From Burkholderiales bacterium Ga0077547 (GTDB lineage: Bacteria > Pseudomonadota > Gammaproteobacteria > Burkholderiales > Burkholderiaceae_C), in NCBI GenBank assembly GCA_001464195.1, contig LNEY01000031.1, forward strand, positions 1-64,000: a DNA stretch of 64,000 nt. The letters run 5' to 3'. How positions within the stretch are numbered: position 1 is the stretch's first letter; the number at the start of each line of letters is the position of its first letter. The notes beneath the pieces are model-generated. The model searched no databases. It had not been told where the DNA came from and saw nothing but the letters and a program-made list of their open reading frames with translations. Of the stretch, positions 7,868 to 14,984 are shown in pieces. The position numbers and the translations under genes were made by a program.

Positions 7868-10576
7868 TCAGCAGGTCCAGGACGGCGCCTGTTCAGACGC
7901 GATGGCGTACTTGGCTATCGCCGCTGTGCAGGTGGCTGCGTCCACCAGACCTTGTGCGCGCAGCGCGGTCAACGCCGCCAGCACGATCTGGAAGCGATCG
8001 ACTTCAAAGAAGCTGCGCAGCGCGGCACGCGTGTCGCTGCGACCAAACCCATCCGTGCCCAGTGTCGTCACCGGCGATGGCAGGTAGCTGGCGATGAGTT
8101 GTGGCCAGGCTCGCACATAGTCGCTGGCCATGACCACCGGCGCGTCGCCGCTGAGGCACTGCTGCACATGGCTGACGCGTGGCGCCTCCTGCGGGTGCAG
8201 TCGGTTCCAGCGCTCGACGTCGCGCGCCTCGCGAGCCAGTTCACTGAAGCTGGTCGCGCTCCAGACCTCGGAGGCGATTTGCCAGTCCTGCGACAGCAAT
8301 TCGGCTGCAGCGATCACCTCGCGCAAGATGGTGCCCGATCCCACCAAGCGAACACGCACCGGCTTGGCCGTACTCGCCGACGAGCTGAAGCGATACATCC
8401 CCTTGATCACGTCGGCCTCGACGCCCGCTGGCAACGATGGCTGCGCGTAGTTCTCGTTCATCAGCGTGACGTAGTAAAAAACGTCTTCGTGCTGCTCCAG
8501 CATCTGGCGCATACCGTGGTCGAGGATGACGGCGAATTCGCCAGCAAAGCAGGGATCGTAGGTGCGGCAGTTGGGCACCGTCGATGCTTGCAGCAGGCTG
8601 CTGCCATCCTGGTGCTGCAGGCCCTCGCCGCCCAAGGTCGTGCGTCCCGCGGTAGCGCCTAGCAGGAAGCCGCGCGAGCGCTGGTCGGCAGCAGCCCAGA
8701 TCAGGTCACCTACGCGCTGGAAGCCAAACATCGAGTAGTAGATGTAAAAGGGCAACATGGCCAGGCCGTGCAGCGAGTAGCTGGTGGCTGCGGCCGTCCA
8801 GCTGCTCATGGCGCTGGCTTCACTGATGCCCTCTTCCAGAATCTGTCCGTTGGTCGCTTCGCGGTAGCTCATCAGCGAGCCGATGTCTTCCGGTTCGTAA
8901 GCCTGCCCCTCGCTCGAGTAGATGCCGACCTGCTTGAACAGGTTGGCCATGCCGAAGGTACGCGCTTCGTCGGCGACGATCGGTACCAGGCGTGGGCCTA
9001 AGGCTGGGTCCTTGAGCAGGTTGGTCAACATGCGCACGAACGCCATCGTCGTGCTCATTTCCTTGCCGTCGGCTTGAACGGCGAACTCTGCGTACTTCGA
9101 AATGCTCGGGACTGGCACCGCCGCCGCCTGAGTTGCTCGCTTTGGCATGCCGCCACCAAGTGCAGCACGGCGCGCGTGCAGATAGCGCATCTCGGGGCTG
9201 TCGGCGTCTGGCTTGACGAATTCGAGTGCGGCCGCCTGTTCGTCGGTGAGTGGCAGCTTGAAGCGGTCGCGGAAGGCGATCAGGTCCTCGCGCGCCAGCT
9301 TCTTCTGCTGGTGCGTGGTCATCCTGCCCTGGCCCGCGGCGCCCATGCCGTAGCCCTTCTTCGTCTGTGCCAGGATGACCGTTGGGCAGCCTGTGGTCTT
9401 CATGGCCTCGTGGTACGCGGCGTAGATCTTCACCAGATCGTGACCACCGCGCTTGAGCAGGTCGATCTGCTCGTCGCTCAGCCCCTGCACCAAGGCGGCA
9501 AGCTGTGGGTTCTGACCGAAGAAATGCTCACGGTTGTAGCGGCCGTCCTTGGCGGCAAACGTCTGGAACTGGCCGTCGACGGTTTGCGAGAAGGCCTGCG
9601 CCAAGGCGCCGGTGGTGTCGTTGGCAAACAGTCCGTCCCAGTCAGAGCCCCACACGAGTTTGATGACGCGCCAGCCCGCGCCCACGAACAACGCTTCCAG
9701 TTCGTCGATGATGCGGCTGTTGCCCCGCACCGGACCGTCGAGGCGCTGCAGATTGCAGTTGACCACCCAGATCAGGTTGTCGAGCTTCTCGCGAGACGCC
9801 AGTGTCAGCGCAGACATGCTTTCGGGCTCGTCCATCTCGCCGTCGCCAAACACGCCCCAGACCTTGCGTCCAGCCGTGTCTTGCAACTGACGGTGGCTGA
9901 GGTAGCGCATGAAACGCGCCTGGAAGATGGAGCTGATCGGACCCAGCCCCATGGAGCCGGTGGGGAACTGCCAGAAATCCGGCATCAGCCAGGGGTGTGG
10001 GTAGCTGCTGAGGCCCTGTTTGCCCGCAGCCTTGGCCGCGATCTCCTGCCGGTAATAGGCCAATTCCGGCTCGCTCAGTCGGCCTTCGAGAAAAGCGCGT
10101 GCATAGACGCCGGGTGCCGAATGAGCCTGGAAAAACACGAGGTCGCCGCCGCTGACCCCGGCTTCACTGGCGCGGAAGAAATGGTTGTAGCCGACCTCGA
10201 ACAAATCGGCCGCGCTGGCATAGCTGGCGATGTGGCCACCCAGTTCGCCGTAGGCCTGGTTGGCGCGCACGACCATGGCCAAGGCATTCCAGCGTATCAG
10301 CGAAGCCAGACGCTCTTCGATCGCCAGATCACCTGGGAAGGGTGCCTGCTGTGACAGCGGAATCGAGTTCACATAGGGCGTGCCACGGATCGGCTTCCAG
10401 GAGATGCCTGGGTCGCGCGCCGAGATGGCGAGCGCGTCCATGATCTCGCGCACCCGCTGTGGGCCGGCGACCTGCAGCACCGCTTGCAGCGCATCTTTCC
10501 ACTCAGCGGTTTCTTGCGGGTCGCTGTCAGGTGCTGAAAGGACGCTGGTCGCCGATGGGATGGACATGTCGGTCAT
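7868..10576 (-). CDS. Homodimeric 2-oxoacid dehydrogenase E1 (AceE paralogue, MdeB-like)
   Basis: A 902-residue thiamine-diphosphate E1 of the AceE type. The cofactor motif starts GDGEMDE at 244-250 and ends VVNCN at 271-275; the long C-terminal transketolase-like regions are also present. It would decarboxylate a 2-oxoacid and pass the acyl group to an E2 lipoyl subunit. There is no E2 or E3 gene next door, as there would be for the main aceE-aceF operon. It is instead divergent from an Lrp/AsnC regulator, as in the Pseudomonas mdeB/mdeR locus, where MdeB handles 2-oxobutyrate from methionine. No methionine gamma-lyase is visible, so the substrate is uncertain. The start at 10576 has AAGGAG eight bases upstream. 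Confidence 0.85.
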   Translation of the reverse strand: MTDMSIPSATSVLSAPDSDPQETAEWKDALQAVLQVAGPQRVREIMDALAISARDPGISWKPIRGTPYVNSIPLSQQAPFPGDLAIEERLASLIRWNALAMVVRANQAYGELGGHIASYASAADLFEVGYNHFFRASEAGVSGGDLVFFQAHSAPGVYARAFLEGRLSEPELAYYRQEIAAKAAGKQGLSSYPHPWLMPDFWQFPTGSMGLGPISSIFQARFMRYLSHRQLQDTAGRKVWGVFGDGEMDEPESMSALTLASREKLDNLIWVVNCNLQRLDGPVRGNSRIIDELEALFVGAGWRVIKLVWGSDWDGLFANDTTGALAQAFSQTVDGQFQTFAAKDGRYNREHFFGQNPQLAALVQGLSDEQIDLLKRGGHDLVKIYAAYHEAMKTTGCPTVILAQTKKGYGMGAAGQGRMTTHQQKKLAREDLIAFRDRFKLPLTDEQAAALEFVKPDADSPEMRYLHARRAALGGGMPKRATQAAAVPVPSISKYAEFAVQADGKEMSTTMAFVRMLTNLLKDPALGPRLVPIVADEARTFGMANLFKQVGIYSSEGQAYEPEDIGSLMSYREATNGQILEEGISEASAMSSWTAAATSYSLHGLAMLPFYIYYSMFGFQRVGDLIWAAADQRSRGFLLGATAGRTTLGGEGLQHQDGSSLLQASTVPNCRTYDPCFAGEFAVILDHGMRQMLEQHEDVFYYVTLMNENYAQPSLPAGVEADVIKGMYRFSSSASTAKPVRVRLVGSGTILREVIAAAELLSQDWQIASEVWSATSFSELAREARDVERWNRLHPQEAPRVSHVQQCLSGDAPVVMASDYVRAWPQLIASYLPSPVTTLGTDGFGRSDTRAALRSFFEVDRFQIVLAALTALRAQGLVDAATCTAAIAKYAIASEQAPSWTC

Positions 10577-10695
10577 GGCTGATCTCCTTGGAACGGGCAC
10601 TATAGACAATCAGAGCGGAAATTTACGCTTGAAATCGCGAGCTTGAAGGGTGGTTCTCAGCACAAAATTCGGTGATTACCCGAAAGGCAAGCACG
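10577..10695. promoter_or_regulatory. Divergent control region with a 16-bp palindrome (candidate Lrp-type operator)
   Basis: This 119-bp gap separates the E1 gene (minus) from the Lrp-type regulator (plus). AGCGGAAATTTACGCT at 10614-10629 is symmetrical except for one pair. On the minus strand a -10-like TATAGT lies at 10604-10599. The palindrome therefore sits about where the -35 of the E1 promoter would be, a usual place for a local regulator to act. Confidence 0.45.
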
Positions 10696-11163
10696 ATGCA
10701 ACTTGACGCCGTGGACCTGCGCATCCTGCGCGAACTGCAAAGCGACGCGAGCCTCTCGAATGTCGCCCTGGCCAAGCGCGTTCACCTGTCGCCGTCGGCG
10801 TGCCTGGCGCGCGTCAAGGCGCTGGAGTCAGGTGGCTTGATCCGCCAGTACGTGGCATTGCTGGATCCGCAGCGGCTGGGACTGACGCTGAACGTGTTCA
10901 TCTCCATCAGCCTGAAGCAGCAGACACGGGCGGCCCTGGATGCCTTCGAGGCCAAGGTCTCGGCGCGCGAGGAGGTGATGGAGTGCTACCTGATGTCGGG
11001 CGAGGCCGACTATCTCATTCGGGTGGCGGTGACCGACATTGCCGCGCTCGAGCGCTTCATCATCGAGCAGCTGTCACCGATGAAGGAGGTCGAGAAGATC
11101 CGCTCCAGCTTCGCGCTCAAGCAGGTTCGCTACAAGACCGCGCTGCCCTTGCAACTCGGCTGA
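10696..11163 (+). CDS. Lrp/AsnC-family transcriptional regulator (MdeR-like)
   Basis: A 155-residue feast/famine regulator. The N-terminal helix-turn-helix contains LDAVDLRILRELQSDAS and VHLSPSACLARVKALE. The C-terminal RAM domain (roughly residues 70-150) has the expected V-M-E-C-Y-L-M-S-G-E-A-D-Y-L pattern and would bind an amino acid and drive oligomer formation. It is divergent from the E1 dehydrogenase gene, and the pair resembles mdeR-mdeB, so it most likely controls that gene in response to an amino acid. The ATG at 10696 is preferred over an upstream in-frame start because it fits the family's N-terminus and has AAAGG upstream. Confidence 0.85.
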   Translation: MQLDAVDLRILRELQSDASLSNVALAKRVHLSPSACLARVKALESGGLIRQYVALLDPQRLGLTLNVFISISLKQQTRAALDAFEAKVSAREEVMECYLMSGEADYLIRVAVTDIAALERFIIEQLSPMKEVEKIRSSFALKQVRYKTALPLQLG

Positions 11164-11222
11164 AGGGGCGGCGAGTGCCGTACAGAGGGCGCTGGGCCTG
11201 CGCGCCATCTGCCCCGGGGGGT

Positions 11223-11939
11223 TCAGGCCGCGGTGCCCGCCCGGCGTTTCGCCAGTGCCTGTCTGACCCGCCAACCCAGCAGCACGGCGATGACGACGGC
11301 GTACACCGCGACCTCGGCGAAGTTGTTCTTGGCCGCGCGCATCCAGAAGAAATGCAGCAGGCCAAGCAGCACGATGGCATAGACCGCACGGTGCAGCATC
11401 TGCCAGCGAACGGCCCCCATGGCTTTGATGGCGCGGTTGAACGACGTGGCGGCCAGCGGCACCATCAGGAGCAGGCCGGCGGTGCCGACCAGGATGAACG
11501 GCCGCTTGATGATGTCCTTGACGATCGCATCGATATCGAAGCCCTGGTCCAGCCAGCCGTAGCTCAGGAAGTGCAGCGTCACGTAGAAGAAGGTGAACAG
11601 GCCCAGCATGCGGCGAAATCGTGCCAGGGCTGGTAGATCCGTCCAGTGCCGCAAGGGTGAAACAGCCAGCGTGATGCACAGGAATCGAAGTGTCCAGTCG
11701 CCGGTTTCGCGGATCAGCGCCTCGGCAGGGTTGGGCCCGAGCGTGTTGGTCCAGGCGCCATAGAAGAGCCAAGCAAAGGGCAACAGGCACAGTGCGAACA
11801 GCAGCACCTTGGCCGCAGGCTGCAGCAACAACGGCTTGCGCCTGGCGGCGCCTTGGGCCGTGCTCGCTCGCGCCGCGGCCACGCCGTTGGCCGGGGCATG
11901 CAGGCGGGACTCGGGGCCAGCGCTGGACATCAGATTCAT
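11223..11939 (-). CDS. msrQ: MsrQ, haem-binding membrane subunit of the periplasmic Met-sulfoxide reductase
   Basis: A 238-residue multi-spanning membrane protein of the YedZ/MsrQ family. Several helices and histidines typical of the b-type haem protein are present (for example in FFYVTLHFLSY and MLHRAVYAIVLLGLLHFFW). It passes electrons from the quinone pool or a flavin reductase to MsrP. The gene lies 25 bases downstream of msrP on the same strand, the usual order. The N-terminal 35 residues before the first helix are a low-complexity, Ala-rich extension. Confidence 0.93.
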   Translation of the reverse strand: MNLMSSAGPESRLHAPANGVAAARASTAQGAARRKPLLLQPAAKVLLFALCLLPFAWLFYGAWTNTLGPNPAEALIRETGDWTLRFLCITLAVSPLRHWTDLPALARFRRMLGLFTFFYVTLHFLSYGWLDQGFDIDAIVKDIIKRPFILVGTAGLLLMVPLAATSFNRAIKAMGAVRWQMLHRAVYAIVLLGLLHFFWMRAAKNNFAEVAVYAVVIAVLLGWRVRQALAKRRAGTAA

Positions 11940-11964
11940 GGTGCGTGGGCGGGAGGGCCCTGGG

Positions 11965-12957
11965 TCAGAAGAACTTCTTCAAATCCATGCCGGCATACAA
12001 CTGACCGACCTGCGGCTCGTAGCCGTTGAACATCAGCGTCGCGCGCTTCTTCTGGAACAGACCATCCTCGCCAATGCGGCGCTCGGTGGCCTGGCTCCAG
12101 CGCGGGTGGTCGACGTTGGGGTTCACGTTCGAATAGAAGCCGTACTCACTGCTGGCGGCCTTGTTCCAGCTGGTACGCGGCTCCTTCTCGACGAAGCGGA
12201 TCGCAACGAGTGACTTGCCACTCTTGAAGCCGTACTTCCAGGGCACCACCAAGCGCACCGGTGCGCCGTTCTGGTTAGGCAGCACTTCGCCGTACAAGCC
12301 GAACGTCAGCAGCGTCAGCGGGTTCATCGCCTCGTCAAGACGCAGGCCTTCAACGTAAGGCCATTGGAGCACCCGCGAACCGACCCCCGGCATCATTTTC
12401 GAGTCGGCCAGGGTCACAAACTCGATGTACTTCGCGTTGCCCGTGGGCTCGACCTGCTTGATCAATTCAGACAGCGAATAGCCGACCCACGGAATCACCA
12501 TGGACCAACCTTCAACGCAGCGCATGCGGTAGATGCGCTCTTCCATCGGGCTGAGCTTGAGCAGGTCTTCGATGTCGTAGACCTTGGGTTTCCCGACGGC
12601 CCCCTCGACGCTCACTGTCCAGGGGCGTGTCTTCAGCGACCCGGCGTTGCGAGCCGGGTCGGACTTGTCGGTACCGAACTCGTAAAAATTGTTGTACGAG
12701 CTGACATCGCCGTAGGACGTCAGCTTTTCCAGCGTCATGCCGGCCGGCACGGTACTGCGCTTGCCTGACAGCGCGGCCAGCTTGCCTGGGCGTGCCGTCT
12801 GCGCCATCGCATCGCGGGACGCCCATGAGGCCATTGCCATCCCGGCACCGCCGGCGGCCATGGATTTCAGCAGCGTGCGGCGGCCTTCATAGACCTCGCG
12901 CGGGGTGATGTCGCTGGCGATGCGGTGAACGAATCCGTGGTCTTTGAGGAAAAACAT
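11965..12957 (-). CDS. msrP: MsrP, periplasmic molybdenum Met-sulfoxide reductase catalytic subunit
   Basis: A 330-residue molybdopterin protein of the YedY/MsrP family. It has a twin-arginine signal (RRTLLK at 26-31, then a small-residue hydrophobic stretch ending near AMAQ, residue 53). Cys147 in RMRCVEGWS is the expected molybdenum ligand. The enzyme repairs oxidised methionines in envelope proteins, with electrons supplied by MsrQ encoded just downstream. The length is normal for the family. Confidence 0.95.
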   Translation of the reverse strand: MFFLKDHGFVHRIASDITPREVYEGRRTLLKSMAAGGAGMAMASWASRDAMAQTARPGKLAALSGKRSTVPAGMTLEKLTSYGDVSSYNNFYEFGTDKSDPARNAGSLKTRPWTVSVEGAVGKPKVYDIEDLLKLSPMEERIYRMRCVEGWSMVIPWVGYSLSELIKQVEPTGNAKYIEFVTLADSKMMPGVGSRVLQWPYVEGLRLDEAMNPLTLLTFGLYGEVLPNQNGAPVRLVVPWKYGFKSGKSLVAIRFVEKEPRTSWNKAASSEYGFYSNVNPNVDHPRWSQATERRIGEDGLFQKKRATLMFNGYEPQVGQLYAGMDLKKFF

Positions 12958-13066
12958 GCGGTGCTCCGGGGCTCGTATTCCATGAGGTGATGCCTAGTGT
13001 CGCAGCCCTCCCCGGTTCCTTACGCGCCGACCCGCAAGCCGCCACGGTCAAGTGCGCTGACATGAC

Positions 13067-13402
13067 TCAGATCACGTCATTGGAGCCCGACGGGGAGAAC
13101 AAGCGCAGCGAGCTTTGCGATTGGCGTTCGCGAAAGCCCTTGCGCGCAAACAGCTTCGCCTGGGCCTCAGGGGGCAGGTCGGTGATGTTGAGGATGTTCT
13201 TGACGATGAGCGTGTCGATCACATCTTCAAGCACGCGCACGAAATCGGCGTCGAGCTTGGAGTAGCCCCCATCGCCCGCGGTGCGGCCGACGAAAGCCTG
13301 TACCTCGACATGGTCATCTGGCAGGAACTCGTCGACTCCCTCGACCGCGTCGCGGTGCAGGCTGTCGATGGTGCCGTCGTGTGTGCGGTGGATGTAGGGC
13401 AT
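13067..13402 (-). CDS. Conserved hypothetical protein
   Basis: A 111-residue soluble acidic protein starting MPYIHRTHDG. It resembles a small family often found in Burkholderiales and sometimes mislabelled as tryptophan synthase beta subunit-like; no catalytic motif supports that label. The middle has a helical stretch (DADFVRVLEDVIDTLIVKN) and the C-terminus is basic. It is flanked by msrPQ and the cytochrome c4 gene on the same strand but well separated from both. The ATG at 13402 was chosen over an upstream TTG. The function is unknown. Confidence 0.65.
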   Translation of the reverse strand: MPYIHRTHDGTIDSLHRDAVEGVDEFLPDDHVEVQAFVGRTAGDGGYSKLDADFVRVLEDVIDTLIVKNILNITDLPPEAQAKLFARKGFRERQSQSSLRLFSPSGSNDVI

Positions 13403-13513
13403 GTGTGGCAAGCTCGAAGAGCTTTCACTTTACGCCTGTCGCTGGGCTCGTTGGCGACAAACAAGCAGCACTTTGCCGCTCAGACATCCCACCAGCGAAG
13501 CAGTGAAGGGGCC

Positions 13514-13540
13514 AAAGAAAAGCCGGTCAGAGACCGGCTT
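13514..13540 (-). terminator. Rho-independent terminator for the cytochrome c4 gene
   Basis: A perfect 9-bp stem (13520-13528 with 13532-13540) has a 3-nt loop. Read on the minus strand, TTCTTT follows. It lies 20 bases after the cytochrome stop codon. Confidence 0.82.
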
Positions 13541-13559
13541 GTATTGTGAGCGGCGAGGT

Positions 13560-14174
13560 TCAGTGCAGCCCGGCGATGTATTCGGCCAGGCCCTGGATTT
13601 CGCGGTCGTTCAGCTTCGCCGCCACGCCGATCATCTGCGCACTGTTCTTGCGTGCACCGCTGCGGAAGGCGGTCAACTGCGCTGCGGTGTAGTCAGCATG
13701 CTGGCCGGCCATGCGCGGATACTGCGCGGGAACGCCGGCGCCATTGGGGCCATGGCAGCCGGCACAGGCCGGAATGCTGCGCTCGGCCACGCCGCCGCGG
13801 TAGATCTTCTCGCCGAGCTTGGCCAGTTCGGCATCCTTCGCGAAGCCCGGCTTGGCCTGTTTCGAGGCATAAAACGCAGCGAGATTCTTCATGTCTTCTT
13901 CGCTGAGTGCCGCGGCCATGCCATTCATGATGGCGTTGACCCGCAGCTTGCTTTTGTAGTCAGCCAACTGCTTGACGAGGTATTCCGGATGCTGGCCTTG
14001 CAAGATGGGTTGCGCCGGGCTCCCGCGCGAACCATCGCTGCTGTGGCAGGCTGAGCACACCGCCGCCGCAGCAGCGCCCTTGACCAGGTCGGGCTTGAAC
14101 GCCGCGCGGGGCTCTTCTTTGGCCGAAGCAGTGGCAGCAGCAAAACACAACAGCAAAGCAGACGCAAACTTCAT
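13560..14174 (-). CDS. Dihaem cytochrome c4
   Basis: A 204-residue exported protein with two c-type haem sites: CSACH at residues 40-44 and CAGCH at 137-141. Candidate methionine ligands follow each (IMNGMA, QMIGVA). A signal peptide ending ATASA covers about residues 1-18. This two-domain layout is cytochrome c4, which carries electrons to terminal oxidases. The gene is divergent from engB, as in many betaproteobacteria, where ResB/CcsB cytochrome assembly genes may also be near; they are absent here. The ATG at 14174 is preferred over an upstream TTG because it begins the signal peptide. Confidence 0.9.
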   Translation of the reverse strand: MKFASALLLCFAAATASAKEEPRAAFKPDLVKGAAAAAVCSACHSSDGSRGSPAQPILQGQHPEYLVKQLADYKSKLRVNAIMNGMAAALSEEDMKNLAAFYASKQAKPGFAKDAELAKLGEKIYRGGVAERSIPACAGCHGPNGAGVPAQYPRMAGQHADYTAAQLTAFRSGARKNSAQMIGVAAKLNDREIQGLAEYIAGLH

Positions 14175-14237
14175 GACGAGGACCAAAGGGAAACTGTTAA
14201 TCGCTCAATTCTACAATTGCAGGATTTGGCAGGCGGC

Positions 14238-14984
14238 ATGACCGAGCAAATGAAAACGCCCCTGAAGGGGAGCCATGCGGCCACCGAAGCCGATGGCGCA
14301 GAGAAGCTCGCGTTGGCCTGGACGCACACCGCGCGATTTCTCACCACGGCCAGCCGGTTGAACGAGTTGCCGCCAACCGAGCTGCCCGAGATCGCCTTCG
14401 TAGGCCGCTCAAATGCAGGCAAGTCGACCGCGATCAACACACTGACCCAGCAGAAGCGGTTGGCCTTCGCCTCGAAGACGCCAGGCCGCACCCAGCACAT
14501 CAATTTGTTCGAGCTGGGACCCAAGACCGGGGCCAACGCCTTGCTGGCAGACCTGCCTGGCTACGGCTATGCGGCGGTGGCGCGCGGCGCCAAACTGCGC
14601 TGGCAACAGGTGATGGCCGATTACCTCGAAGTGCGTCGCAGCCTGGCCGGCGTGGTGTTGATGGTCGATTCGCGGCTGGGGTTCACCGACCTGGACCGCC
14701 AGTTGCTGGCCTTCATCGCGCCCCGGATTGGCAATGGGACGGTCCGGCTGCTGGTGCTGCTGACGAAGGCGGACAAGCTCAACCGCAGCGAAGCCCATCT
14801 TGCGCTGGAAGCTGCGCAACAGGTGCTCGGCGAGCTGACCACGCCGGAAGCCGATGTCAACGTGGCCTTGTTTTCAGCCCTGAAGAAAAGCGGCGTGGGC
14901 GATGCAGCTACCTTGTTGCATGCCTGGGTCTGCGCACCCGCGCCGCAGGCGTCAGGGTCTGCCGAGGAACAGGTACACCCCTGA
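14238..14984 (+). CDS. engB: Ribosome-biogenesis GTPase EngB (YihA/YsxC)
   Basis: A 248-residue GTPase. The P-loop is GRSNAGKST at 56-64; the G3 motif DLPGYGYA and the G4 motif TKADKL follow in order. EngB acts in assembly of the large ribosomal subunit. The N-terminus is longer than in E. coli by about 25 residues, and the start at 14238 has a purine-rich AGGCGG upstream. The last 33 bases overlap the 3' end of the convergent patatin-family gene. Confidence 0.95.
   Translation: MTEQMKTPLKGSHAATEADGAEKLALAWTHTARFLTTASRLNELPPTELPEIAFVGRSNAGKSTAINTLTQQKRLAFASKTPGRTQHINLFELGPKTGANALLADLPGYGYAAVARGAKLRWQQVMADYLEVRRSLAGVVLMVDSRLGFTDLDRQLLAFIAPRIGNGTVRLLVLLTKADKLNRSEAHLALEAAQQVLGELTTPEADVNVALFSALKKSGVGDAATLLHAWVCAPAPQASGSAEEQVHP

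Noticed and set aside
9074..10354. Open frame of 426 codons opposite the E1 dehydrogenase
   Set aside because: It is a shadow of a gene with an intact thiamine-diphosphate motif.
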